Origin: Roseiarcus sp963709655
GTDB lineage: Bacteria; Pseudomonadota; Alphaproteobacteria; Rhizobiales; Beijerinckiaceae
Assembly (NCBI GenBank): GCA_963709655.1
Contig: CAVPXF010000017.1
Coordinates: forward strand, 56,230 to 120,229
Direction of reading: 5' to 3'
DNA length: 64,000 bases
Shown here: piece after piece, positions 1 through 8,595 of the stretch
Position numbering within the stretch: position 1 is the first letter of the stretch
Layout: each line of letters starts with the position of its first letter
The notes under the pieces: generated by a model
The model's input: the letters and a program-made list of their open reading frames with translations, nothing else
Told to the model about the DNA's origin: nothing
Database searches by the model: none
Translations under genes and position numbers: made by a program

Positions 1-666
1 CGCTGCCCGCCGGATGAAGAACCCCGCCCGCCCGGCTGTTGCACTGAATGGGTGGCGTCGAAGATGACGGGCGCGCCGGTCTCGCGCGCCATGATCGGCA
101 GCGACCGCATGTCGACGACCAACGTATTGTAACCGAAGCTCGCCCCCCGCTCGGTGACGAGCACATCGCCCGCGCCGGCGACTTCGAGCTTCGCGACCAC
201 GTTCTTCATGTCCCAAGGCGCGAGGAACGGCCCTTTCTTGACGTTGACCGCCCGCCCCGTGCGCGCCGCGGCCACAAGGAGGTCGGTCTGGCGGCAGAGG
301 AAGGCGGGGATCTGCAGCGCGTCGACCGCCTCGGCGACCCGGGTGCACTGCGCGCTCTCGTGCACGTCGGTGATCACCGGCAGGCCGATCGAACTCGCGG
401 ATCTCGGCGAAGACCGGCAGCGCCGCCTCGAGCCCCACCCCGCGCACGCCCGAGCCGGACGTCCGGTTCGCCTTGTCGAACGACGTCTTGTAGACGAGCC
501 CGACCTTGAGCTTTACCGCGATCTCTTTCAGCGCCTGGGCGGTCTCGAGCGCGTGGGCCCGGCTCTCCATCTGGCAGGGTCCGGCGATCAACGCCAGCGG
601 CAGGTTCGCGCCGAAAGTCGCCGCGAGCGTCCCGCGGCCGACCTGAACGATGGCGTTGTTGCGCAA
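1..666 (-). CDS. kdsA: 3-deoxy-8-phosphooctulonate (KDO-8-P) synthase, 3' end outside window, frameshifted
   Basis: Condenses phosphoenolpyruvate with arabinose-5-phosphate to KDO-8-phosphate, the first committed step of LPS inner-core KDO, in the cytosol. The amino end carries the family motifs GPCQMESRAHAL, then a KTSFDKANRTS block, then a GVGLE stretch followed by EIRE. Reading from about position 390 down to 1, in another frame, gives LPVITDVHE, QIPAFLCRQTDLL, NVKKGPFLAP and FDATHSVQQPGG, all diagnostic of KdsA. The two frames join only if one base is removed near 391-396 (GAGTTC on the minus strand). The start is taken as TTG at 666 because AAGGACGAG sits just upstream and the next codons begin RNNAIVQVG. 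About 220 of the usual ~280 residues are present. The frameshift is probably a sequence error because both sides are well conserved. Confidence 0.9.
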   Translation of the reverse strand, partial: MRNNAIVQVGRGTLAATFGANLPLALIAGPCQMESRAHALETAQALKEIAVKLKVGLVYKTSFDKANRTSGSGVRGVGLEAALPVFAEIREFDRPAGDHRRARERAVHPGRRGGRRAADPRLPLPPDRPPCGRGAHGAGGQRQERAVPRALGHEERGREARSRRRGRCARHRAGGELRLQYVGRRHAVAADHGARDRRARHLRRHPFSATAGRAGFFIRRAA

Positions 667-828
667 GGGATTTCTCGTCCTTCCGGGTTTGGCGCGCGCT
701 CTTTGGGCTAAGCCCGCCACGTTGGCAAGGAAAGATTTGCCGGCGATGAGGCGGGCCCGGCCGCGCAGGGTTGCGCGACGCTGTAGAGCCGCCTTGATCG
801 CCCACTGCAGCCGAGCTATTCTAGCTTG

Positions 829-1128
829 ATGAAGAAAGCCAGCATAACCGAAGCAAAAAACAACCTGAGCGCGCTGATTGACGGCCTCAAAAACGGATCG
901 CCCATATTGATCGCCGATCGCGGGCGGCCGGTCGCCAGGCTGGAGCCTGTGTTGATGGGCGACGAAGGGGCTGATGAGGGGAAGCTTGCAAGGCTCGTTC
1001 GGGACGGCGTGTTACGGCTCGGGCGCGCCCCGCCGCCCGTTAAGGTTTTCGCGACCCGGCCACCGCGCCCGGACGCAGGAGGGTCGGCGCTCGAAGCCCT
1101 AATTGCCGAGCGTCGGGAGGGCCGGTGA
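829..1128 (+). CDS. Type II antitoxin, Phd/YefM family
   Basis: A 99-residue protein with the typical Phd/YefM amino end (ITEAKNNLSALID, then GSPILIADRGRPVARL). In this family that part folds as the dimerising DNA-binding half, and the carboxyl end wraps the toxin. It should neutralise the PIN-domain protein encoded immediately downstream and autoregulate the pair. ATG at 829 is preferred over TTG at 826 directly before it. The stop codon overlaps the next start (GTGA), the usual translational coupling of toxin-antitoxin pairs. The family assignment is firm; pairing with the toxin is inferred from the overlap. Confidence 0.88.
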   Translation: MKKASITEAKNNLSALIDGLKNGSPILIADRGRPVARLEPVLMGDEGADEGKLARLVRDGVLRLGRAPPPVKVFATRPPRPDAGGSALEALIAERREGR

Positions 1129-1559
1129 AGTTCTGGGACGCTTCGGCGATCGTGCCGCTCCTGGTGCAGGAAATGGCGACGGACTTTGTGCTGGCGCTCG
1201 TCACCAAGGACCCGACGATGCTTGTCTGGTGGGGTTCGCGGGTCGAATGCGTTTCGGCGCTGGCGCGGCTCGAACGCGAGGGCGCTCTCGACCGTGGGCG
1301 CGCGGACCTCGCCTTTGCTAGGCTCGACGCGCTCGCCGAGGCCTGGCTCGAAGTCGAGCCGACCGAGGTCGTGCGCGAAAGCGCGATCCGGTTTCTCCGC
1401 GTTCACCCGATTCGGGCGGCGGACGCCCTCCAGCTCGGCGCGGCCTTCGTGGCCGCCGAACGGCGGCCGCCGTCCCTTGAAGTCGTGACCTTCGACGATC
1501 GCCTCGCCGACGTTGCCCGGAAAGAGGGATTCGCGCTGATCGATGCGGCCGCGATCTGA
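1125..1559 (+). CDS. PIN-domain ribonuclease toxin, VapC-like
   Basis: A 144-residue PIN-domain protein, probably a Mg-dependent RNase toxin cutting tRNA or other RNA in the cytosol. The expected acidic residues are visible: Asp in WDASAIVPLL (about residue 5), Glu in VECVSALARLE (about 45), Asp in RAADALQLGAA (about 102) and Asp in VTFDDRLADVA (about 123). The start is GTG at 1125, overlapping the antitoxin stop by four bases, with CGGGAGG about five bases upstream. The architecture (Phd-type antitoxin with PIN toxin) is common in Alphaproteobacteria. Nothing suggests inactivation. Confidence 0.9.
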   Translation: MKFWDASAIVPLLVQEMATDFVLALVTKDPTMLVWWGSRVECVSALARLEREGALDRGRADLAFARLDALAEAWLEVEPTEVVRESAIRFLRVHPIRAADALQLGAAFVAAERRPPSLEVVTFDDRLADVARKEGFALIDAAAI

Positions 1560-1920
1560 ACCAGTCCCGTCATGGCGAGCAGCCCCGAAGCGGCAAAGCG
1601 GCGGGCGCCGCCGTCGGAGTCTCATCGCGCTTCGTGCGAAATCTGCTAAGAACCCTGTCATCGAATGCGGGCCTTCCGGCGCAAATCCGTTCGCGACCGG
1701 CCGCGCTCGCATCCGGTCGGTTGACTAGGGTCAAACCAAGGCTGGCGGCCGGTGCTAGCTTGACAGTGTTTGCTGGCTTTCAAGCCGGCGATGGGTGTTA
1801 ATCGGTCCGGCGGGCGTAGGCCCCCGCAGTTCAGAAGCCGGCGCCTATTCTGGGCCTGGCGGTGAAATTGGCCAAAGCGACGCGTCAGCCGGATCATCAG
1901 GCGCGAAAAGGGAGGTCTAC
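1560..1920. other. Intergenic region upstream of the first sugar transporter
   Basis: A 361-base stretch with no convincing gene on either strand. It should hold the promoter of the downstream transporter operon. A TTGACA hexamer occurs at 1760-1765, but no good -10 element lies at the right spacing. A Shine-Dalgarno GGGAGG lies just before the ATG at 1921. Confidence 0.4.
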
Positions 1921-2934
1921 ATGATCAAACATCGCAAGCATGTCTTTCCGTGTGCGGCCGCCGCCGCGGCGCTCGTCCTAGGCGCGGCCGGGACGGCCCA
2001 CGCGACCGATCCGGTCGCGAAATGGTGCCACGGGGTCAAGATCGCCGCCTTTCCCGGGGGTCCGCAGGGCGGCGTCTTCGCCAACAACGTTTACAACGGC
2101 TACCGGCAGGCCGAGCTCGATCTCGGCCCTTCGGTCACCTACTACTTCTCGAACTGGGACCCCAACACGATGCTGACCCAGTTGCAGCAGGCGATCGCCA
2201 CCAAGGTCGACGGCATCGCCTTCATGGGGCATCCGGGCGACGCCGCGACCGATCCGCAGATCGACAAGGCCTTCGCCCAGGGGATCATCTTCACCACGGC
2301 GAACACCGCCTTGCCCGAGGCGCAGAAGAAATACGGCCCCGAAGGCATGGGCTATGTCGGCGCGCCGAACCACGCCGCCGGCTATGCGCTCGGGGCGGAG
2401 GCCGCCAAACGCGCAGGCATGAAGCCCGGCGACGAAGCGTTCGTCTGGGGCCTGAAAGGCCAGGGCGGCGATCGCGGCTCGCGCACGGTCGGCGTGATCG
2501 AGGCGATCGAGAAGGCCGGCGGCAAGGTCATCTACCAGGAGATCGACAAGGCGACCGACGCCGATCCGAACGCCGGCACGGCGACCTTCGTCGGCGTGAT
2601 GAAAGCCAATCCGGGCATCAAGCTCGTGGTCACCGACCACGGCGCCTTGACCGCAAACGTCGGCGTCTACGCCCGCGCCGCGTCGCTGAAGCCCGGCCAG
2701 GTGTTTTTCGCCGGCTTCGACATGTCGCCGAACACAGCCAAGGCGATCAAGGACGGCTATCAGGACCTGGTGATCGACCAGCAGCCCTATCTGCAGGGCT
2801 ATCTGCCGATCCTCAACATCTGCCTGACCAAGAAGTACGGCTTCTCCGGTCTCGACATCAACACCGCGGGCGCGTTCGTCGACCCGAAGAACGTCGACGT
2901 CGTGGCGCCGCTGGCGGCGAAGGAAATCCGCTAG
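1921..2934 (+). CDS. Sugar ABC transporter, periplasmic substrate-binding protein (CUT2/RbsB-like)
   Basis: A 337-residue periplasmic binding protein of the Peripla_BP_4 type, expected to capture a monosaccharide or polyol and hand it to the downstream ATPase and permease. Residues 1-28 are a signal peptide (basic start, Ala/Leu core, likely cut after AHA). The mature part has alternating alpha/beta blocks typical of the fold: KIAAFPGGPQGG, VDGIAFMGHPGDAA, GIIFTTANTA, KLVVTDHGALTANVG and VFFAGFDMSP. The start is ATG at 1921, directly after GGGAGGTCTAC, although the frame stays open upstream. It is first in a three-gene operon with ATPase and permease, and is a clear paralogue of the protein at 8596-9582. 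The substrate is unknown. Confidence 0.9.
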   Translation: MIKHRKHVFPCAAAAAALVLGAAGTAHATDPVAKWCHGVKIAAFPGGPQGGVFANNVYNGYRQAELDLGPSVTYYFSNWDPNTMLTQLQQAIATKVDGIAFMGHPGDAATDPQIDKAFAQGIIFTTANTALPEAQKKYGPEGMGYVGAPNHAAGYALGAEAAKRAGMKPGDEAFVWGLKGQGGDRGSRTVGVIEAIEKAGGKVIYQEIDKATDADPNAGTATFVGVMKANPGIKLVVTDHGALTANVGVYARAASLKPGQVFFAGFDMSPNTAKAIKDGYQDLVIDQQPYLQGYLPILNICLTKKYGFSGLDINTAGAFVDPKNVDVVAPLAAKEIR

Positions 2935-2961
2935 GCGCCGACGACAAAAATCCAAGCAGGG

Positions 2962-2982
2962 GGCGCCGCGCTCCGCGGCGCC
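2962..2982 (+). terminator. Perfect stem-loop between binding-protein and ATPase genes
   Basis: GGCGCCGCG, three loop bases, then CGCGGCGCC form a perfect 9-bp G/C stem 27 bases after the binding-protein stop. No U-tract follows, so complete termination is unlikely. Hairpins at this point in ABC operons commonly protect the upstream mRNA and let the binding protein outnumber the membrane components. That role here is inferred. Confidence 0.55.
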
Positions 2983-3010
2983 TCGATTGTCTCGAGAAGG
3001 GACAGGCGGC

Positions 3011-3808
3011 ATGGCGGAACCCGCGACATCCAGCGCCGGCGAGACCCCGGTGATCGAACTGAGGAACGTCTCCAAGACGTTCGGCGAAGTGCGGTCGCTG
3101 GCGGACGTCAATTTCCGGGTCGATCGCCGTGAAATCGTCGGCCTGCTCGGGGACAACGGCGCGGGCAAGTCGACGCTCATCAAGGTCGTGATGGGCTTTC
3201 ATTCGCCCGATCCGGGCGGCGAGATCTACTTCCGCGGCAAGCGGGTGGACGACTGGTCGGTGGCGCGGGCGCGCAGCCTCGGGATCGAGACGGTCTACCA
3301 GGAGCGGGCGCTGTGCGAGAAGCAGCCGATCTGGCGCAACATGTTCATGGGCCGCGAACTCAGAACGCGCTTCGGCCTGCTCGACGTCGAACGGATGAAG
3401 GCTGAATGCGCGCGGCTGATGAGCGAGCACATGGGCTTCACCTCGGCGGCCGTCCACCCCAACAACGTGGTCGCGACTATGTCGGGCGGCGAGAAGCAGG
3501 GCGTCGCGATCACCCGCGCCCTCTACTTCGAGGCCGAACTCGTCATCCTCGACGAGCCGACCATGGGCCTGTCGCTCAGCGAGACTAAAAAGACGCTCGA
3601 CTTCGTCCGCCACATCAAGGCGGTGGGCAAATCGGCGATCTTCATCGACCACAACATCTTCAACATCTATCCGGTCGTCGACCGGCTTTACGTGCTCGAT
3701 CGCGGCCGGGTCGCGGGCGTGTTCAACCGCTCGGAGATCACGATGGACGAGCTGATCGAGCGCCTCTACCACGTCGCGCGCACCGGCCAGATGGAGATGC
3801 CGACATGA
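3011..3808 (+). CDS. Sugar ABC transporter, ATP-binding protein (single ABC domain)
   Basis: A 265-residue ATPase energising the sugar importer. Walker A GDNGAGKST is at about residues 47-55, a Q-loop region VYQERALCEKQP follows, the signature is MSGGEKQ, Walker B is LVILDEPT and the switch region is FIDHN. It carries one ABC domain, unlike the two-domain ~500-residue RbsA/XylG type seen at 37340-38851; single-domain versions are known for rhizobial CUT2 systems such as fructose uptake. ATG at 3011 was chosen over an upstream TTG because GAGAAGGGAC precedes it. Its stop overlaps the permease start (ATGA), so the two are translationally coupled. Confidence 0.92.
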   Translation: MAEPATSSAGETPVIELRNVSKTFGEVRSLADVNFRVDRREIVGLLGDNGAGKSTLIKVVMGFHSPDPGGEIYFRGKRVDDWSVARARSLGIETVYQERALCEKQPIWRNMFMGRELRTRFGLLDVERMKAECARLMSEHMGFTSAAVHPNNVVATMSGGEKQGVAITRALYFEAELVILDEPTMGLSLSETKKTLDFVRHIKAVGKSAIFIDHNIFNIYPVVDRLYVLDRGRVAGVFNRSEITMDELIERLYHVARTGQMEMPT

Positions 3809-4830
3809 CCGGAGACACCGTTCAAGCCCGCCCGGTCGGCAACCGCGGCGCCGGGCCGTCGTTCCTCCTGCGCTACGGCAGCCAGATGGGCATCATCGGC
3901 GTCGGCCTAGCGATGTGGCTTGGCTTCGTCATCGCCGCGCCGCGCGTGTTCATGGACATCGACATCTATCGCGCCTTCGCCGAGACGACGCCGCTGTTCG
4001 GCATCGTGGCGCTGTCGCTGACCTTCGTCGTCATCACCGGCGAGATCGACCTGTCGTTTCCTTCGGTGATGGCGCTCGGCACGGCCGTATTCTGCCTGGT
4101 CACGGCCTACGGCGGCGCGCCGTGGTGGGTCGGCCTCGTCTGCGGGCTCGGGATGGGCGCCCTGTGCGGGCTCGTCAACGGCCTCCTGGTCGCCTCGCTC
4201 AACATTCCCTCGCTCGTCATCACCATCGGCACGGGGTTCCTGTTCCGCGGCCTCGAACTCGTGCTGATGAACGGCACCGGCGTGCCCATGACCGCGGACG
4301 CCTACCCTCAGATGCATGCGCTACTGCGCGAGCCGCTGTTCGGCCTGCCGGTTCAGACTCTGTGGATGGTTGCGATCCTGATCGTCGAATGGATCCTGCT
4401 CAATCGAACGCAGTTCGGCGCGCACGTCTTCCTCACCGGCGACAACGCCACGAGCGCGCGGCTGATGGGCGTCAACGTCGGCAGGGTCAAGATCAAGGCC
4501 TTCATGCTGGTCGGCGTGACCGCGGTGTTCTGCGGCATGATGAACTCGATCTACGGCTATTATTTCTGGCCCAGCACCGGCGACGGCTCGCTGCTCAACA
4601 CGATCGCCTCGGTGTTCCTCGGCGGCACGTCGGTGTTCGGCGGCACGGGCTCGGTGGTCGGGACGTTCGTCGCCTCGTTCATCATCGGGGCGATCAACGC
4701 CGGCATCGTTTCGGCCGGCGTCAACGCCTTCTACACCCAGCTCGCCTTCGGCCTCGTGATCGTCCTCTCGGTCGTGCTGCAGACCCTGATCGACCGCCGC
4801 ATCCGCCGGCAGTCGCTGACCGGGCGGTAG
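3805..4830 (+). CDS. Sugar ABC transporter, inner-membrane permease (BPD_transp_2)
   Basis: A 341-residue polytopic protein forming the translocation channel, probably as a homodimer. Hydrophobic segments follow one another from about residue 25 to 330. The family block ITGEIDLSFPSVMALG (about residues 73-88) matches the ITGGIDLSVG motif of RbsC/XylH permeases, and LGGTSVFGGTGSVVGT (about 272-287) matches their carboxyl-terminal motif. The start ATG overlaps the ATPase stop by four bases. It is the last gene of the first transporter operon. The family assignment is secure; the substrate is not known. Confidence 0.92.
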   Translation: MTGDTVQARPVGNRGAGPSFLLRYGSQMGIIGVGLAMWLGFVIAAPRVFMDIDIYRAFAETTPLFGIVALSLTFVVITGEIDLSFPSVMALGTAVFCLVTAYGGAPWWVGLVCGLGMGALCGLVNGLLVASLNIPSLVITIGTGFLFRGLELVLMNGTGVPMTADAYPQMHALLREPLFGLPVQTLWMVAILIVEWILLNRTQFGAHVFLTGDNATSARLMGVNVGRVKIKAFMLVGVTAVFCGMMNSIYGYYFWPSTGDGSLLNTIASVFLGGTSVFGGTGSVVGTFVASFIIGAINAGIVSAGVNAFYTQLAFGLVIVLSVVLQTLIDRRIRRQSLTGR

Positions 4831-5151
4831 AGCGGCCTTGATCGGGACGGCGCTGAAGGGGGCTTCTGCCTTACCCAGGCGCCGCGGGCCGGGCAAGATG
4901 AGCGCGTGAACAGCCAGTCGCGCCGCCAGGCCTAGACGCAGGATCATGTGCAGCCTTGGTCCGATAGAAGCAGCCCGCTTCGGCGTCCGGCGACAGCCTC
5001 ACGCCGCGATCCCGCCCGCTGGCTCATGCGGATTAGCGAGCAGGCCCGCCTGCCCCGTTATGCGGCGGCGCCTCGATCTCGCGCCAGCTCCTCCGCATCG
5101 GCCGTTTGACGGTCAGCCGCTAGCGTGTGGTAACATCGTGAGGTCGGTCGG
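4831..5151. other. Intergenic region before the ThrE-like gene
   Basis: 321 bases without a supportable gene. Near its end TTGACG (5106-5111) and TAACAT (5131-5136), 19 bases apart, could be a weak promoter for the exporter gene. The spacing is longer than ideal. GAGGT lies a few bases before the ATG at 5152. Confidence 0.3.
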
Positions 5152-6477
5152 ATGGCCGTCGCTCTTCGACCGGCCATGAACTCGACCACGCAATCCGAAA
5201 GTCGCGCGCCGATGGACGAGGTGGGAGCCCTTCTCGGCCTCGCCGCTCAGCTGCTTTACGTCAACGGCCAGACGACGCGCAATGTGATCGAGCGCATAGA
5301 GCGTCTCGCCCGCGCGCTCGGCTATTCGGCCGAGCTTTTCCCGCACTGGGGCGAGATTGTTATCCGCGTCGCCGGGTCGGACGAACCGAACGCGCAGAAA
5401 ATCATTCCCGTCGGCGGCGCTCCCGTGGGCGTCGATATGAACAAAGTCATGAAGACGCTGAAGGTGGTCGAACAGGCCTCCGCCGGCAGGCTCGACGTCT
5501 CGGGGGCGAGCGCGGCGCTCAAGGCTGTGGCACGGCTCAGGCCGGCTTCGACGCTGCGCTTTGCCGCGTTCGCGGGAATCGGCGCGGCCGCGCTCGGGGT
5601 GATTTTCGGCGCCCAGCGCCTTCCGGACCTCGTTCTGATCGGCCTCAGCGCGACGGCCGGCGCACTGTTCCGGCGGCTCATCGCGGCGCGTGGCGGCGGC
5701 CCGCTCATTCAAATCTTGTCCGCGGGGCTCTTGGCGGGCCTCGTGGCCGCGCTGACCCTGAGCTTCGCTCCGACGGCGAACGCGTATCTTGTGGCGCTCT
5801 GCCCCTGCATGGTTCTCATGCCGGGCCCCCACCTTCTCAACGCCGCGCTCGACTTCGCCCATCTGCGCATCGCGCTCGGACAGGCGCGCTTCGGTTTCGC
5901 GATGCTGCTGACGCTGCTCATCTGCGTGGGGCTCATCGCCGGTCTGTCGGTCGCCCGGCTGGGCCTGCCGACGCCGGGTCCGGTCGCCCCGACGCCGCTC
6001 GCGTTCGACGTGGTGGCGGCGGGACTTGCCGTCGCCGCCTACGGCGCGTTCTTTTCCATGCCGTGGCGGGCCCTCCCCATTCCCGTTCTGATCGGCATGT
6101 TCGCCCATGCCTGCCGCTGGTTCGCGCTGAGCTCCGGCGCGAATGCCGCGCTCGGCGCCCTCATTGCCTGCGCTATTGTGGGCGCGCTGGTGACGCCGAT
6201 CGCGAACCGCCTGCATCTGCCCTTCGCCGCGTTCGCCTTTGCCTCCGTCGTCTCGCTCATCCCCGGCGCCTATCTCTTCCGCTTGGCGGCGGAGTTGGTG
6301 GCGGTGATGAACGCAGGAGCCAACGGAAACGTGCAGCTCTTGATGGCGCCTTTCGAGGACGGCGTGACGGCCGGCGCCATCCTGCTCGCCATGGGGCTGG
6401 GCCTCAGTCTTCCAAAGCTCCTGATGGAAGGCCTGCTTCCGAGAATGGCCGGGCTCCACCAACGCTCAGACCGGTGA
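5152..6477 (+). CDS. Threonine/serine exporter family membrane protein (ThrE-like)
   Basis: A 441-residue protein. An amino-terminal cytosolic domain of about 120 residues contains the ThrE-family features LYVNGQTTRNVIERIERLA and ELFPHWGEIVIRV. About ten hydrophobic segments follow, with a LCPCMVLMPGPHLLNAALD motif near the middle and SLIPGAYLFR near the end, both characteristic of the ThrE/YjjP-YjjB group. Both YjjP-like and YjjB-like halves are fused, as in Corynebacterium ThrE. Members export threonine, serine or organic acids; the real substrate here is not established. It stands alone with intergenic DNA on both sides. A second in-frame ATG at 5176 is possible. Confidence 0.8.
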   Translation: MAVALRPAMNSTTQSESRAPMDEVGALLGLAAQLLYVNGQTTRNVIERIERLARALGYSAELFPHWGEIVIRVAGSDEPNAQKIIPVGGAPVGVDMNKVMKTLKVVEQASAGRLDVSGASAALKAVARLRPASTLRFAAFAGIGAAALGVIFGAQRLPDLVLIGLSATAGALFRRLIAARGGGPLIQILSAGLLAGLVAALTLSFAPTANAYLVALCPCMVLMPGPHLLNAALDFAHLRIALGQARFGFAMLLTLLICVGLIAGLSVARLGLPTPGPVAPTPLAFDVVAAGLAVAAYGAFFSMPWRALPIPVLIGMFAHACRWFALSSGANAALGALIACAIVGALVTPIANRLHLPFAAFAFASVVSLIPGAYLFRLAAELVAVMNAGANGNVQLLMAPFEDGVTAGAILLAMGLGLSLPKLLMEGLLPRMAGLHQRSDR

Positions 6478-6530
6478 GCGGGCAGGGTCGGCGGCGTCGC
6501 CACTACCCGTCTGGCCCGGGCCCGGTCCGA

Positions 6531-6690
6531 TCAGACATTATCGATCTTGAGAACGGGCGCCGTCTCCGCTCGTATCCGAGTGCAAGCTTCAGCGTCCTCG
6601 ATGAGATTGACGCCAAAGGTGGGGATGATCTCCTTCAGCTTCGGCAGCCAGGCGCTGTCGGTGAGCTGTTCAGCGAAGCAACGGATGGAT
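6531..6690 (-). pseudogene. Remnant of the C-terminus of malate:quinone oxidoreductase
   Basis: Reading leftward, this stretch encodes CFAEQLTDSAWLPKLKEIIP followed by TFGVNLIEDAEACTRIRAET, then APVLKIDNV and a stop at 6531-6533. The pattern (W-x-KLKEIIP-x-xG, then RAET-x-VL) is that of the last ~50 residues of Mqo, which oxidises malate at the membrane. Nothing resembling the rest of Mqo (~490 residues) precedes it: the frame becomes meaningless and then meets the fumC stop at 6763. It is therefore a truncated remnant lying just downstream of fumarase. The identity rests on recognition of a short segment only. Confidence 0.5.
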
Positions 6691-6762
6691 GACGTCCCTC
6701 GGGTCGGCGATCGCGCCCTTCTTGACCAGATAGGCCCATAGCGAGACTGATGGATCGGCGCC

Positions 6763-8229
6763 TCAGGCGCCCGCGAGCCCCTTCCCGACCATGTTGAGGG
6801 GCACGATGGTCTTGTCGAACAGCTCCTCGGTCACCTTGCCGGAGGCGAGCGCCGCCTGTTTCAGCGTCGTTCCGTCGGCGATCGCTTTTTCCGCGATGTG
6901 GGCCGCGTTTTGGTAGCCGATCACCGGAGACAGCGCAGTGACCAACATGACGCTGCCCTCGACGTATTGCTTGATCCGCTCGCGGTTGAGCTCGGTCCCC
7001 TCGACCGAATACTCGCGGAACTTATCGCTTCCGTCGGCCAGGATGCTAACGGAGTGGAGGAAATTTTTGATGATGACCGGGCGCATGGCATTGAGCTCGA
7101 AATTGCCCTGCGAGCCGGCGAAGGCGACGGCCGTATCGTTGCCCAGCACCTGGATCGTGATCATCGCCATCGCTTCGCATTGGGTTGGATTGACCTTGCC
7201 CGGCATGATGGAGGAGCCGGGCTCGTTGTCCGGCAGCTTGAGTTCGCCGAAGCCGCAACGCGGGCCGGAGGCGAGCCAGCGCATGTCGTTGGCGATCTTC
7301 ATCAGCGCGATCGCGACGCCGCGCAGGGCGGCGTGCGCCCGGACGATGGCGTCAAGCGAGCCCTGGGCGGTGAACTTGTTGGGCGCGGTGACGAAAGGCT
7401 TGCCAGTGAGCTGAGCGATCTTGGCGGCCACGTCCTTGGCGAACCCGGCAGGCGCGTTGAGACCGGTGCCGACCGCGGTTCCGCCGACCGCGAGCTCGTA
7501 GAGCCCGGCGCGGCTCGCCTCGACCTCGGCGAGGGCGGCGCGAACCTGTCCCGCCCAGCCCATCCATTCCTGGCCAACCGTCAGGGGAACGGCGTCCTCG
7601 AGATGAGTGCGGCCGATCTTGACCACGTCCATCCAGCCCTCGGCCTTGCGCTCGATGGTGTCGCACAGCGCGCGGACTTTCGGCAGGAGTTGCTCGTCCA
7701 GCGCCAAGACCGCGGCAATATGCATGGCGGTCGGAAAGGTGTCGTTTGACGATTGGCCCATGTTGACGTCGTCGTTCGGGCCGACCGGATGCTGCGTCCC
7801 CAACACGCCGCCAAGAAGCTGGATCGCCCGGTTGGAAATCACCTCGTTGACGTTCATGTTGGACTGTGTGCCCGACCCGGTTTGCCACACATAGAGCGGG
7901 TAGTGGTCGTCCAGCTTTCCGGAGATGGTCTCGTCGGCCGCGCGAACGATGGCGGCGGACTTCCATTCGGGCAGACGGCCGGCCTCGCGATTGACCAGCG
8001 CGCAGGCCTTCTTGACGTAGCCGTAGGCGTGATAGACCGCCTTGGGCATGCGATCGTCGCCGATCGAGAAATGCTGCAGCGAACGCTGGGTCTGGGCGCC
8101 CCAATAGCGGTCGGCCGGCGCCATGACCTTGCCCATGCTGTCGAATTCTTCACGTTCCCCGACAGCGGCAACGCCAATGGGAACATCCTTCAACGTCGGC
8201 GAGGGATTGGCGTCCAAGACAGTCTCCAT
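6763..8229 (-). CDS. fumC: Class II fumarate hydratase
   Basis: Cytosolic, iron-independent fumarase that interconverts fumarate and malate in the TCA cycle. The 488 residues carry the whole family framework: DRYWGAQTQRSL, VWQTGSGTQSNMNVNEV (substrate site), GQSSNDTFPTAMHIA, KIGRTHLEDAVPLTVGQE with the catalytic His, and the lyase signature GSSIMPGKVNPTQCE. The length is slightly above the usual ~463 because of an amino-terminal extension of about 20 residues. It is a single gene with no operon partner; an mqo remnant lies immediately downstream, which would once have placed two consecutive TCA steps side by side. Confidence 0.97.
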   Translation of the reverse strand: METVLDANPSPTLKDVPIGVAAVGEREEFDSMGKVMAPADRYWGAQTQRSLQHFSIGDDRMPKAVYHAYGYVKKACALVNREAGRLPEWKSAAIVRAADETISGKLDDHYPLYVWQTGSGTQSNMNVNEVISNRAIQLLGGVLGTQHPVGPNDDVNMGQSSNDTFPTAMHIAAVLALDEQLLPKVRALCDTIERKAEGWMDVVKIGRTHLEDAVPLTVGQEWMGWAGQVRAALAEVEASRAGLYELAVGGTAVGTGLNAPAGFAKDVAAKIAQLTGKPFVTAPNKFTAQGSLDAIVRAHAALRGVAIALMKIANDMRWLASGPRCGFGELKLPDNEPGSSIMPGKVNPTQCEAMAMITIQVLGNDTAVAFAGSQGNFELNAMRPVIIKNFLHSVSILADGSDKFREYSVEGTELNRERIKQYVEGSVMLVTALSPVIGYQNAAHIAEKAIADGTTLKQAALASGKVTEELFDKTIVPLNMVGKGLAGA

Positions 8230-8595
8230 CCGAGAATACCCCCGACCAAATGAATAGTGATCGACTTGGGGCTGGAAAGCAACTCGGCGCTACGAATGAG
8301 ATCAGGGCAATTTTCCGTTCGCGATCGGCGCGTTGCGGCGGCTCCTTGAGCGGTTGCCGCCTGTTGGCGATTGCTAACAGTAGAACACTATCATAATTGC
8401 GCGAGGGTGGCGCCCGAACTCAAGCGTTCAAATCCGCGTTCTGCTACGTCCGCAATAAGTTGAAACAAGCCTTTCTGATCCGGGGAGCCGCTTCGTGTTC
8501 CCTGTCAGGCGACCGGCGCACCGCTTCCGGCGGAACGGACCGACGAAGAAGCGCCGGCGCGAACGCCGGCGCTTCTTCGCGTTGGACCGCGACGC
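8230..8595. other. Intergenic region between fumC and the second sugar transporter
   Basis: 366 bases with no gene. It holds the fumC promoter region, and at 8545-8578 the strong hairpin annotated separately. Nothing else was recognised. Confidence 0.4.
8545..8578 (-). terminator. 15-bp perfect inverted repeat downstream of the second binding-protein gene
   Basis: GAAGAAGCGCCGGCG, loop CGAA, then CGCCGGCGCTTCTTC: a perfect 15-bp stem with a four-base loop, about 18 bases past the binding-protein stop. It is the obvious terminator or 3'-end stabiliser of the minus-strand operon. The downstream T-run is poor, so Rho or processing may contribute. Confidence 0.65.

Noticed and set aside
1760..1790. 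TTGACA upstream of the first sugar transporter considered as a promoter
   Set aside because: No acceptable -10 hexamer at 16-19 bases; kept only as a note in the intergenic entry.
4946..5179. 77-codon frame before the ThrE-like gene
   Set aside because: No ribosome site, Pro/Arg/Cys-rich composition and overlap with the real start at 5152.
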